A stretch of 64,000 nt of DNA from Shewanella sp. Arc9-LZ (lineage in GTDB: Bacteria > Pseudomonadota > Gammaproteobacteria > Enterobacterales > Shewanellaceae). The translations under genes and the position numbers were made by a program. The stretch is from positions 4,650,001 to 4,714,000 of the forward strand of contig NZ_CP048031.1 in NCBI RefSeq assembly GCF_010092445.1, read 5' to 3'. This document shows, piece after piece, positions 55,093-63,517 of the stretch. A model generated the notes under the pieces. That model saw only the letters and a program-made list of their open reading frames with translations, did no database searches and was not told the DNA's origin. Position 1 is the first letter of the stretch. Every line of letters starts with the position of its first letter.

Positions 55093-56286
55093 TTAGTAAA
55101 ACTGGCTGGGATCGACATCAAGCATACTTGGTGATACGCCACGTTCAATATGCAATTCCGATTTAAGCAAATCAACCATAGTCACTTCAGTGTAGCGCTT
55201 ATGTTTAATCGAATAAAAACACTTAACAATAGGATGCAACGCATCACGCCCTTTAGAGTCCCATACTATTCCGACTCGTTCATCCGATAGCTGCACCAAT
55301 GAACCGACTGGATATATTCCCACACAGCGAATGAACTCATAAACAAGCTTTTGATCAAGATGAAATGGGGTCAAGCTTATCAGAATTTTAAACGCTGCCG
55401 CCGGGCTCATGGCTTCTTTGTAGCAACGCGAAGCAGTTAATGCATCAAAAATATCAACAATACAGCTCATACGCCCATGTTGAGGAATTTGTTCATCTTT
55501 TAAACCATTAGGGTAACCACGGCCATCGAGTTTTTCATGATGCATTAAGCACACATCTTTACTCACTTGCGATAAGCCTTTTGTTTCATTCATGATTTCA
55601 ATTGCATAAAACTGATGCAATTTCATGTGCTCAAATTCTTCTGGGGTTAGCTTACCTGGTTTGTGCAAAATTTCGTTATCGACCTGGATTTTGCCAATAT
55701 CATGCAAAATCCCCCCCACAGCCATCTGCTTTAGCAGTTCACGATCAAGCTTAAGATGTTTACCAAAAGTCACCAATAAAAAGGCAACATTAATAGAATG
55801 TTCAAGCAAATAAGCATCTTTGGTACGCAGTGCAGAAATACACTTAAATGCATCCGCATCGTCCATAACAGACTCAATCATTTTGTCGGCGACATCTTCA
55901 AATTGACTGACTTCAATGGCTTTACCGCTGAAGGTTTCCGACATCACTTTTTGAATTAAGCCTTTTGCTTCAGCAAGTAGCTTTTTTGCCTGCACTTGTT
56001 GACCATCTCGAGTGACAGTCGCTTTACGTACCAATAAACTGCTAGCAGAGCTCGATTTACCTGCTGTTTTTAGCCCGCAAGTATCTGAAGATCGATCAAC
56101 ATCAACCCACACAAGCAGAATGTTATTTTTTTTCAGCTTTAAAATTGCATCACGATGTTTGATTTGTCCGGGATTACGAATAGCCACCTTACTTTGCTGA
56201 TGATCTATTGCCGTCACAAACATGCCTAAAGCAAGTTTATCGATGGGGATTTTAATGACATTGCTTGATTCCACAGAATCATTCAT
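55093..56286 (-). CDS. HD-GYP phosphodiesterase
   Basis: A 397-residue cytoplasmic protein. The N-terminal DUF3391-type domain (about 10-70, KIPIDKLALGMFVTAID) is followed by an HD-GYP domain (about 150-330) with HSINVAF, the metal motif HDIGKIQVD, KLHQFYAIEIM, HHEKLDGRGYP and DIFDALTA. All catalytic residues seem intact, so c-di-GMP hydrolysis is expected. It converges on the globin operon, so two c-di-GMP-degrading genes lie side by side. Confidence 0.92.
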   Translation of the reverse strand: MNDSVESSNVIKIPIDKLALGMFVTAIDHQQSKVAIRNPGQIKHRDAILKLKKNNILLVWVDVDRSSDTCGLKTAGKSSSASSLLVRKATVTRDGQQVQAKKLLAEAKGLIQKVMSETFSGKAIEVSQFEDVADKMIESVMDDADAFKCISALRTKDAYLLEHSINVAFLLVTFGKHLKLDRELLKQMAVGGILHDIGKIQVDNEILHKPGKLTPEEFEHMKLHQFYAIEIMNETKGLSQVSKDVCLMHHEKLDGRGYPNGLKDEQIPQHGRMSCIVDIFDALTASRCYKEAMSPAAAFKILISLTPFHLDQKLVYEFIRCVGIYPVGSLVQLSDERVGIVWDSKGRDALHPIVKCFYSIKHKRYTEVTMVDLLKSELHIERGVSPSMLDVDPSQFY

Positions 56287-56604
56287 TGTAACAATTACTC
56301 CGAAAGAGAACTTTAATAACGGGATCTAGCTCACATAATACTAGCTATATTTTGAACTACTTTAGCTCGTTCGCCTACTTTTTTTAGGGAAATATTACCG
56401 CATGGTCACATTCCGGTTCACGATCTTTGTAAAAAGCCTCAACGAGAAACAATCAAGCTGTTGTTGATGATATTGAGCAACTTGCTGCCGCATCATTTAC
56501 AGTACAAAGATGCTGGTAAAGAGTACGCTATATTAGCAATTCAGATCACACGCTTTCATCTTGCCAATTGACACAATTTAATAGGTTTATTAACGTTAAC
56601 TCTT
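56287..56604. other. Divergent promoter region of the HD-GYP and menF genes
   Basis: About 318 bases. Nothing beyond the presumed promoters is identifiable. Confidence 0.45.
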
Positions 56605-57987
56605 ATGTTGTTATACGAGAGGTATAGATTGGCTGGTCACTTTTTTTCATCACAATTTAGCGAGTTAATTACTAAGCTCGAACAACTTCGCAACGTGCCG
56701 ATCTGTGACCCTATCGTGCAGTTATCTGTAGAGACTGCTGCGCTGCCATTAATATCTTGGTTAAGCGCTCAAACCTTATACCCAAAAATCTATTGGCACG
56801 GCCGCGATAGAAACGAAGATGTCGCCGCCATCGGCTCGTGCAAGACGTTTTATTTTGCCGACCAAGTTGACGACAATGCCCTAGCGCAAATTTATCAACA
56901 ACAACGCAATAAAACCAATCATCAAGATATCCGTTATTATGGCGGTTTAGCGTTTGATCGCACCGTAGAGTGTTGGCCTGAATTTGGCCGTGCGCACTTT
57001 ATATTACCCAGAATTGAATTACGCCGTAGCGGTAATCACGTTAGAGTATTAGTGAATCTTAATTTTGAAAATGGTGAGCCTGAAGACGAAATACAATCTG
57101 CCCTTAATGCTATCGCAATGGTGCAAAAGCCACGTCCTTTGTCGCCGCCAAATAAACTCACATTAATGGGTCGGAGTGATTTACCTAATTTTTCACGTTG
57201 GAAAGAGTTAGTAGAACAAGTCACTCAAGCAAATTTTATCAACTCAACACCTAAAGTCGTATTATCACGCCACAGCCAAATAGATGTAGATGACAATATT
57301 GACCCGTGGACAGTACTAGCATGTTGGCAAGGCCGTAATCCGAATAGTTTTCAATTTGGATTCCAATTTAGCCCTGAACGCGCATTTATTTCTTGCTCAC
57401 CAGAACGATTATATTTACGTCGCCAACAGGAACTGTTTACCGAAGCATTAGCAGGAACAACTGTCCGAGGGCTCAATCCAGAAGAAGATAATGTACTGGC
57501 ACAGGCATTATTAGATGACATTAAAAATAGCCATGAAAATCAGTTGGTCAGAAAACATATTGTCGATGTGCTCACACCGTTAAGCCAATATGTAGGTGCT
57601 GATGAGCAACCTAAAATTTTCAAGCTTAATCATATTCAACATTTGCACCGTGCTATTCGAGCGCAGTTAAAGCCAGGTGTTAATGATTTTGAATTACTAC
57701 GCGCACTGCACCCAACTCCCGCCGTAGGTGGATTGCCACGCGAGGCTGCACTGAACTTTATTCGCCAGCGTGAAGGTTATGCAAGAGGTTGGTATGCTGG
57801 AGCTTGTGGTTATTTAAATCATCATGAATCAGAGTTTTCAGTCGCAATTAGAAGTGCACTGATAGAGCCGAGAAGAATCAATTTATTTGCTGGCGCAGGC
57901 ATTGTTGCAGGCTCAGATCCTGAGGCTGAATGGCAAGAACTGGAAAATAAGTTAGCCACAGTTTTGTCTATTTTAATCGACTTTTAA
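56605..57987 (+). CDS. menF: Isochorismate synthase MenF
   Basis: A 460-residue chorismate-utilizing enzyme that makes isochorismate for menaquinone synthesis. The C-terminal chorismate-binding domain has KVVLSRHSQIDV, SCSPERLY, LAGTTVRG, the Glu/Asn pair KNSHENQLV (here DIKNSHENQ), HPTPAVGGLPR and GAGIVAGSDPEAEWQE. The N-terminal half is divergent, as usual for MenF. menD does not follow; a queuosine-precursor transporter gene does. Menaquinone is the quinol that would feed CymA-dependent periplasmic reductases such as the one at 37-38.6 kb. Confidence 0.93.
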   Translation: MLLYERYRLAGHFFSSQFSELITKLEQLRNVPICDPIVQLSVETAALPLISWLSAQTLYPKIYWHGRDRNEDVAAIGSCKTFYFADQVDDNALAQIYQQQRNKTNHQDIRYYGGLAFDRTVECWPEFGRAHFILPRIELRRSGNHVRVLVNLNFENGEPEDEIQSALNAIAMVQKPRPLSPPNKLTLMGRSDLPNFSRWKELVEQVTQANFINSTPKVVLSRHSQIDVDDNIDPWTVLACWQGRNPNSFQFGFQFSPERAFISCSPERLYLRRQQELFTEALAGTTVRGLNPEEDNVLAQALLDDIKNSHENQLVRKHIVDVLTPLSQYVGADEQPKIFKLNHIQHLHRAIRAQLKPGVNDFELLRALHPTPAVGGLPREAALNFIRQREGYARGWYAGACGYLNHHESEFSVAIRSALIEPRRINLFAGAGIVAGSDPEAEWQELENKLATVLSILIDF

Positions 57988-58033
57988 TCTTCCTCAGCGA
58001 ACTAAAACCAATAGCGTTATCCTCGACGAAATC

Positions 58034-58062
58034 TTTCGCTTGTGCAAAGCACATGCTATTAT
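58034..58062 (+). promoter_or_regulatory. Promoter of the yhhQ leader
   Basis: TTTCGC, a 17-base spacer, then TATTAT with an upstream TG (extended -10, TGCTATTAT). It would give a leader of about 225 bases ending in the preQ1 aptamer. Confidence 0.5.
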
Positions 58063-58248
58063 CCCGCCCCCGCGTTTGCCAACACCTTGGTATTGCCTTC
58101 AATATGGCCTAACTAATGGATGTGTGTAACGTAAACTCGGCCAATAAACTACAATAATAATAATCTCTATAACAGACGTAAGCTTATCTGTTTAACGGCG
58201 GCTAAATAGCCTCGTTAGCATAAGTACTTACTGCTAACTAAATTCATA

Positions 58249-58286
58249 GCGGGTTCCCTCACCCCGCGCTAACCCAATTAAAAAGG
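58249..58286 (+). ncRNA. preQ1-I riboswitch
   Basis: Stem GCGGG-TTCCCTCA-CCCCGC, followed by the A-rich tail AATTAAAAAGG that forms the H-type pseudoknot in this class. The tail overlaps the ribosome-binding site (AAGG) of yhhQ. The layout is close to the preQ1-I aptamers found in front of COG1738 transporters, suggesting translational repression by the queuosine precursor. Confidence 0.75.
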
Positions 58287-58293
58287 CCACAAT

Positions 58294-58974
58294 ATGTTGA
58301 CGTTAACCCAGGCGAAATATCGCCGAGCACTGATGCTATTAGTCAGTTTTCATATCTTAATTATTTGCGCAAGCAACTACCTTGTCCAACTGCCATTTCA
58401 GCTATTTAGCTACCACACCACTTGGGGTGCTTTTAGTTTTCCATTTGTATATCTAGCGACTGATTTAACCGTGAGAGTTTTTGGTCAGCAAGCCGCTAGA
58501 GGCATTATCCTCAAAGCCATGATACCGGCACTTGTCGTGTCGTATTTAGTCGGCGTATTGTTTCATCAAGGTCAATTGCAAGCGTTTAGCGCTTTAGCTG
58601 AGTGGAATAGTTTTGTATTTCGTATCGCTTTTGCCAGCTTTGTGGCTTACTTAATTGGTCAGCTCATGGATATCACTGTATTTGCAAAATTACGTCAGGC
58701 CAAAGCTTGGTGGGTCGCACCTGCTGCATCAACATTAATTGGTAACTTAGTTGATACCTTAGTGTTTTTCAGTGTAGCGTTTTATGCCTCAAACGATGCG
58801 TTTATGGCAACACACTGGCCAGAAATAGCCACGGTGGATTACGCCTTTAAGCTGATAGTGAGCCTAGGTTTGTTTTTGCCCGCTTATGGTGTGTTACTAA
58901 AAGTGCTGCAAGACAAGATTCTACTTAATAACAGCAACGATAATGACAACGTTGTTATCCAAGTAAGTAAGTGA
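58294..58974 (+). CDS. yhhQ: Queuosine precursor transporter YhhQ
   Basis: A 226-residue inner-membrane protein of the COG1738/YhhQ family that imports preQ0/preQ1. It has six hydrophobic helices with the signatures FPFVYLATDLTVRVFG and RIAFASFVAYLIGQLMDI, and the later STLIGNLVDTLVFF. The polar C-terminus is Asn/Asp-rich. Its start lies eight bases after the preQ1 riboswitch, which confirms the assignment. Confidence 0.95.
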   Translation: MLTLTQAKYRRALMLLVSFHILIICASNYLVQLPFQLFSYHTTWGAFSFPFVYLATDLTVRVFGQQAARGIILKAMIPALVVSYLVGVLFHQGQLQAFSALAEWNSFVFRIAFASFVAYLIGQLMDITVFAKLRQAKAWWVAPAASTLIGNLVDTLVFFSVAFYASNDAFMATHWPEIATVDYAFKLIVSLGLFLPAYGVLLKVLQDKILLNNSNDNDNVVIQVSK

Positions 58975-58996
58975 GCATCATAGTATTTGCGTAAAC

Positions 58997-59050
58997 GTTT
59001 AATCTAGATGATAGGTTTAATTTAGATAATAGGTTTAATTTAGATAACAG
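58997..59050. repeat. 18-bp tandem repeat, three units
   Basis: GTTTAATCTAGATGATAG, then GTTTAATTTAGATAATAG, then GTTTAATTTAGATAACAG, followed by a decayed fourth unit. It starts 22 bases after the yhhQ stop. Confidence 0.8.
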
Positions 59051-59101
59051 GTTTATTTAAATGATTGCTTGATTTACATAAGCAGTTAATCAATAAAAGC
59101 G

Positions 59102-59131
59102 ACTGTCGGCTTAATTAATTATGCCGACAGT
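59102..59131. other. Inverted repeat downstream of yhhQ
   Basis: ACTGTCGGC and GCCGACAGT with a 12-base AT-rich loop. No T-run follows, so it may be a weak terminator or an RNA-stabilising hairpin for the yhhQ transcript. The stretch 59132-59490 shows nothing else that I can name. Confidence 0.45.
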
Positions 59132-59491
59132 AAGCGACATTGATGCGGCGTTTACAATGTTTTCGACAGCTGGGATGACGACATTCCGTTCTAATTCTCA
59201 CCTGAGGCTATATAACTAAATAGTGTAGATTAAAGCGGATTTACACAGAACTTCACTCTATATCTCTGCGCAGTAGCTCTAGTAAGGCTAATAGTATATT
59301 CCGACAGCACAAACCCATTTGCCATTACGCTAAACAACGCTGAAATCCACATAAAAATAGTTTCATTTAATAAACCCATCTAAATATAATGGCAAAAGGC
59401 TAATAGAGAAAATATTTTCCTTATTAATCAATGGCTAACCTAATAATTTTAAGAAGTTATATATAAAAATGAAATTTATGACGATAAACAC

Positions 59492-59520
59492 TTGCAAATA
59501 CAAATGAGAATGATTATTAT
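59492..59520 (+). promoter_or_regulatory. RyhB promoter with overlapping Fur box
   Basis: -35 TTGCAA (59492-59497), a 17-base spacer, and -10 TATTAT (59515-59520). The Fur-like sequence TGAGAAT-G-ATTATTA (about 59505-59519), matching the 7-1-7 consensus at 13 of 15 positions, covers the spacer and -10. Iron-loaded Fur would therefore shut the promoter. Confidence 0.8.
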
Positions 59521-59526
59521 TAACTT

Positions 59527-59648
59527 GCGTTCCAAAGCTCGGTTTGCTAAATAGAGACTTCATCACCTTTAATTAGTCTGCAGAGTTCGCAAGCACGACA
59601 TTGCTCACACACTCTTTGTGGCCGGGTTAATCACCCGGCTTTTTTTTG
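59527..59648 (+). ncRNA. ryhB: RyhB small RNA
   Basis: Fur-controlled sRNA of about 120 nt. The conserved target-pairing core AAGCACGACATTGCTCACA at 59591-59609 is identical to the core of enterobacterial RyhB. It ends in a GCCGGGT-TAATC-ACCCGGC terminator followed by eight Ts (59621-59647). The promoter and Fur box lie immediately upstream. The start is inferred from the -10 box. The RNA should base-pair with mRNAs of iron-rich proteins, with Hfq, in iron limitation. Confidence 0.9.
59621..59647 (+). terminator. RyhB terminator
   Basis: Arms GCCGGGT and ACCCGGC with loop TAATC, then eight Ts. Confidence 0.92.
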
Positions 59649-59688
59649 CCTGTTTTTTGTCTATTTCTTGCCTATTTAGTAAAGTATT

Positions 59689-61833
59689 TTACTGTGTACT
59701 GTCACCAAAATGTAGGCCTTCATAAGGCCCAAGCTGCTGATCATCTTTGGCTTTATGGTAAAGCCCAATGGTAAATATAGTGCCAGTGCCTACCGTCGAA
59801 TTCACTTCGATCATTCCGCCAAGTCGTTTAATAATCCCATAACTCAGAGATAACCCTAAACCAGTACCATCTTTACGGGTGGTATAAAATGGATCAAAGA
59901 TACGACTCAAATCTTGTTTCGAAATCCCCATCCCTTCATCTTCAACTTCAATTTTTACCCCAATAGCGATTCCGTCTTCTAGCCAGTCGTAGGTTCGTAG
60001 CCAAATCCGTCCTTTATTCTCAATCGCATGGGCAGCATTAACCATTAAGTTAATCAGCACTTGTAATAGCTGAGGTCGATTGACTTCTACTGAACCTGTA
60101 GCCGTAAACTCCTTGATCAACTTCACTTCTTGTTGCTCAATAGAGTGACGCGCTAATAACAGCATTTCTTCAACGATTGGCGTCACAGGTTGTAATGTTA
60201 TCGGCGCATTAAATTCACCAGGACGGCTATATTGCAGCAGGCTACGGATGATAGTCGTTATCCTACCGACTTGTTGAATAACCAATTCAATTTCTTCTTC
60301 GACTATCGCTGCATTGTCACCCAGCTCATATTTTAATAGCTCCATGTTCCCCAAGATAACAGCAGTAGGATTATTAATTTCGTGGGCAATACCGGCAATC
60401 AGTTCGCCCAGTGCGGTGAGTTTTTCGTTAGTCACTAATTGCTGTCTGGTGGCATGCAACAACGCAACATTACGTTCGAGCTCTTCTGTTTTATCTTGCA
60501 AGCTGCGGGTACGTTGTTCTACTTTTATTTCCAACTGCTCTGCTGCCGCTTGAATTTGAGTATTACGTCGCTGCAACTGATCTAACATTCGGTCAAATTG
60601 CTCGGCCAAATGCGCCAACTCGTTATCACCGTTGATGTCTAATTTACCAATTCTGACATTTCGACCAGACTGTACTGCGGTAACAACTTGGTGAATATAT
60701 TCAATAGGTTGAAGTAAACTATTAGCAGCGCGATAAACTAAAAACCCTGAAATCAATAACACGAAAACTAAAATAGTGCCGAGCTCGATAATATTGAGTA
60801 AATAATTATGTAAAAAAGGTGACTCAGAGAAGCCCGCATACACCATCCCAACCCTTTTGCCACGAACATCGAGTAAAGGTAGATAACCCGAGATATACCA
60901 ATCATTAAGTACAAAGGCACGATTTATCCACGTTTGACCTTCTATCAGTACTTGCTGATAAACCTCATCAGACACTAAGGTCCCCATGGCTCTATTGGAT
61001 TTATTGCTGTCTTTTGGAAACAACTCCATAGGCACGTTGGTACTAATGCGAATATTATCCAAAAAAAGGGTTACGGTACCGATTGAACGTTCAGGCAAAG
61101 TGCCTTTGCCGTATACTAAGTCACGAATATTATCGACTATGTCGGTATTGTGGTTAAACAACATCCCACCATCTAAATACCAAAATACATTTCCCGACTG
61201 ATCGGCTATTGGCAGTAGCGTTCGACTTAATAAACCTCGGGTTTCCATGGTTTGTTTAGGGTTTTTAGCATGTAATGTCGGGATCAATGTAATTTGAGCT
61301 TGTTTTGCTAAACCTGAGTGAATTCTTTCGAGACGTTTGGCTGGCAATACCATTAAACCCGAAAAAACCTTCTGTTTGGTTTGATGTAACATCAAACGTA
61401 AATCAGGATCTCCAGCGGCATCGGCAACACTAATTAAACGTAAAAAGTCTAACCCTAACTCTTTTTTCTGTTGTGCCAAAAGAATATTTAATGCACTTAT
61501 CGCACTTGGATTAGGTTGTTGCTCACTGTGTTTTATTAGCCTAAATGCATGTTGAAAATCCCATGATTCACTTATCGAGTCGAGCTTGTCTTGTTGGCGT
61601 TCCTGTACTTGCACTAAGGTACTATTAGCGACAACCAAGTCAGCTTTTACCTTCATGAACAATTGCTTACCTGTGTATATGACATTCCAGTAAATGGTAA
61701 TAAATACTAAGCTAATTAAGGTTAATAAGATGGGTAATGATGTCAAAAACAAAATCCGATAACGCACTTTGGCTTGCATTTGCAGCCAACTAATACCGAA
61801 AATTCGTGTAAAAACACCAGTAGAATGCACCAC
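59689..61833 (-). CDS. Sensor histidine kinase with large periplasmic sensor
   Basis: A 714-residue kinase of the NtrB/DctB-like class. TM1 is at about 27-50, a double-Cache-like periplasmic domain of about 300 residues follows (ending YISGYLPLLDVRGKRVGMVYAGF, in parts), and TM2 is at about 350-370. Then come HAMP, a coiled coil (LEIKVEQRTRSLQDK), the H-box LGELIAGIAHEINNPTAVI, and an ATPase domain with NLMVNAAHAI, DEGMGI and GTGLGLSLSYGI. The gene begins two bases after its response regulator's stop, so they are one operon. The divergent tupA may be its target. Confidence 0.92.
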   Translation of the reverse strand: MVHSTGVFTRIFGISWLQMQAKVRYRILFLTSLPILLTLISLVFITIYWNVIYTGKQLFMKVKADLVVANSTLVQVQERQQDKLDSISESWDFQHAFRLIKHSEQQPNPSAISALNILLAQQKKELGLDFLRLISVADAAGDPDLRLMLHQTKQKVFSGLMVLPAKRLERIHSGLAKQAQITLIPTLHAKNPKQTMETRGLLSRTLLPIADQSGNVFWYLDGGMLFNHNTDIVDNIRDLVYGKGTLPERSIGTVTLFLDNIRISTNVPMELFPKDSNKSNRAMGTLVSDEVYQQVLIEGQTWINRAFVLNDWYISGYLPLLDVRGKRVGMVYAGFSESPFLHNYLLNIIELGTILVFVLLISGFLVYRAANSLLQPIEYIHQVVTAVQSGRNVRIGKLDINGDNELAHLAEQFDRMLDQLQRRNTQIQAAAEQLEIKVEQRTRSLQDKTEELERNVALLHATRQQLVTNEKLTALGELIAGIAHEINNPTAVILGNMELLKYELGDNAAIVEEEIELVIQQVGRITTIIRSLLQYSRPGEFNAPITLQPVTPIVEEMLLLARHSIEQQEVKLIKEFTATGSVEVNRPQLLQVLINLMVNAAHAIENKGRIWLRTYDWLEDGIAIGVKIEVEDEGMGISKQDLSRIFDPFYTTRKDGTGLGLSLSYGIIKRLGGMIEVNSTVGTGTIFTIGLYHKAKDDQQLGPYEGLHFGDSTQ

Positions 61834-61835
61834 TA

Positions 61836-63266
61836 TTATTCTTCCTCAAGGCCTTGTTTTTCATGGGTTAGCCAATCTTTAAATTTTCTATCTAATGTTT
61901 TTCGTGACACGCCTAAATCTCGCGCTGCAGCAGATTTATTACCACTATGGCTATCGACCACTTTGGTCACATGTTGTTTTTCAACTTCTTTTAATGGCCA
62001 ATTTAACGGGTAGCCCATCGCATCATTCACCATAACTGACACTGGTTTTTTCCAATATTCCGCAGGCGGTTTGCCTAATAAGATGCAACGTTCAATCATA
62101 TTACGCAGTTCACGAATGTTACCGGGCCAATCATGCTGTTGCAGTACTTGTAGGTCTTCGTGACTCCAAATAACATCTTTAATACCCAGCTCTTGTGACA
62201 ACTGCAAGGTAAAGTAATGAGTCAGCTCAACAACATCTTCTGGCCGAGAGCGCAAAGATGGAATAACAATGTTCAATACATTCAAACGATAAAATAAATC
62301 ACGTCTGAAACGACCCGCTTCAACTTCATCAATTAATAAACGATTAGTGGCCGCGACAACGCGCACATTAATATCGATTTCTTTTTCACTTCCTACAGGA
62401 CGAATAGCACGTTGCTCAAGCACTCTGAGTAAAGCGGTTTGCATGTTCATCGGCATTTCGCCAATTTCGTCCAAAAATATCGTGCCACCAGAGGCATAAC
62501 TAAATAACCCTTCACGATTACCTTTAGCCCCGGTAAATGCGCCCGCTGTATGGCCAAAGAGTTCACTGGCTAACAATTCAGGGGCGATGGCACCACAGTT
62601 TACTGGGACAAATGCACCACTTCGCCCACTCTGTAGATGTAATTGTCTGGCCACCAGCTCTTTACCTGTGCCTGATTCGCCCTCTATTAATACAACTGCG
62701 TTAGTCGGTGCGATGCGTTCAATGACCTCTTTCACATCACGGATAGCTTCACTGTTGCCGATAATGGTGGATGACTGTCCGTGCGATAGTTCTCGCCTTA
62801 GCATAAAATTTTCACGCTTTAGCAATCGTTTCTCGATACAGCGGTCAACGGCGGTAATCATTTGTTCTAAGTGAAACGGTTTCATAATGAAATCAGAGGC
62901 GCCAGCACGTAATGCTTTGATTGCCACATCCATATCAGCATAACCGGTCATAAAAATGATATCTGATTGACGATCTGGATCATCTAGCGCTTCATGCCAC
63001 TCGATACCTGAACGGTCGGGCAATCGAATATCAACAATCAATAAATCGAAATGGCCATGACTGCGTAACTCTTCTGCTTGGGCTATTGTGGAGGCGGTTT
63101 CGACCAAGGCAAACTTTTTTGCCAAGGCTTTCATCAAAAAACTACGCATACCGGGCTCATCATCAACGATAAGAACCGACATAGTGGTCTTGCTTACTGG
63201 GGAAATATGTTCATCTGGACTCATAAATGGACTCTTATTTGGACATTTTGTCGCGCTTTTCACCAC
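61836..63266 (-). CDS. NtrC-family sigma-54 response regulator
   Basis: A 476-residue regulator. The receiver domain (about 28-140) has DDEPGM, the phosphoacceptor in LLIVDIRLPD and FIMKPF. The AAA+ domain (about 165-395) has GESGTGKE, the sigma-54 loop GAFTGA and IFLDEIGEM. The C-terminal Fis helix-turn-helix is SAARDLGVSRKTLDRKF. It is divergent from tupA, whose upstream region has a sigma-54 promoter and an inverted repeat suited to this protein. Confidence 0.94.
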   Translation of the reverse strand: MVKSATKCPNKSPFMSPDEHISPVSKTTMSVLIVDDEPGMRSFLMKALAKKFALVETASTIAQAEELRSHGHFDLLIVDIRLPDRSGIEWHEALDDPDRQSDIIFMTGYADMDVAIKALRAGASDFIMKPFHLEQMITAVDRCIEKRLLKRENFMLRRELSHGQSSTIIGNSEAIRDVKEVIERIAPTNAVVLIEGESGTGKELVARQLHLQSGRSGAFVPVNCGAIAPELLASELFGHTAGAFTGAKGNREGLFSYASGGTIFLDEIGEMPMNMQTALLRVLEQRAIRPVGSEKEIDINVRVVAATNRLLIDEVEAGRFRRDLFYRLNVLNIVIPSLRSRPEDVVELTHYFTLQLSQELGIKDVIWSHEDLQVLQQHDWPGNIRELRNMIERCILLGKPPAEYWKKPVSVMVNDAMGYPLNWPLKEVEKQHVTKVVDSHSGNKSAAARDLGVSRKTLDRKFKDWLTHEKQGLEEE

Positions 63267-63361
63267 TGTATCATCGAATTCACATCACTTGGTCACTATG
63301 AACCACAGAAAAGTGATCGTGGGACAATTTGTCTAATATAAATTGTTAAAGCTTGGGAGCA

Positions 63362-63391
63362 AGTTCACAGTTTCGATTTTATGCGTGAACT
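63362..63391. promoter_or_regulatory. Candidate activator site upstream of tupA
   Basis: AGTTCAC and GTGAACT separated by 16 bases, centred about 40 bases upstream of the sigma-54 promoter. It is a likely binding site for the adjacent NtrC-family protein. Confidence 0.55.
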
Positions 63392-63411
63392 GTAATTGCA
63401 TTAACACTGCT

Positions 63412-63427
63412 TGGCATCTAACTTGCT
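63412..63427 (+). promoter_or_regulatory. Sigma-54 promoter of tupA
   Basis: TGGCAT-CTAAC-TTGCT, an excellent match to the -24/-12 consensus. It lies about 90 bases upstream of the tupA ATG. Confidence 0.8.
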
Positions 63428-63517
63428 TATTGCATTAGTAATTAAGCAAAACGGCTTAATGTTTTGTACAAGTTTTCAGTATGAACATCATGATTATTAA
63501 TATATCAAGGAGCGGCA

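Noticed and set aside
63088..63341. Overlapping plus-strand frames upstream of tupA
   Set aside because: They are antisense to the receiver domain of the sigma-54 regulator gene and have no ribosome-binding site.
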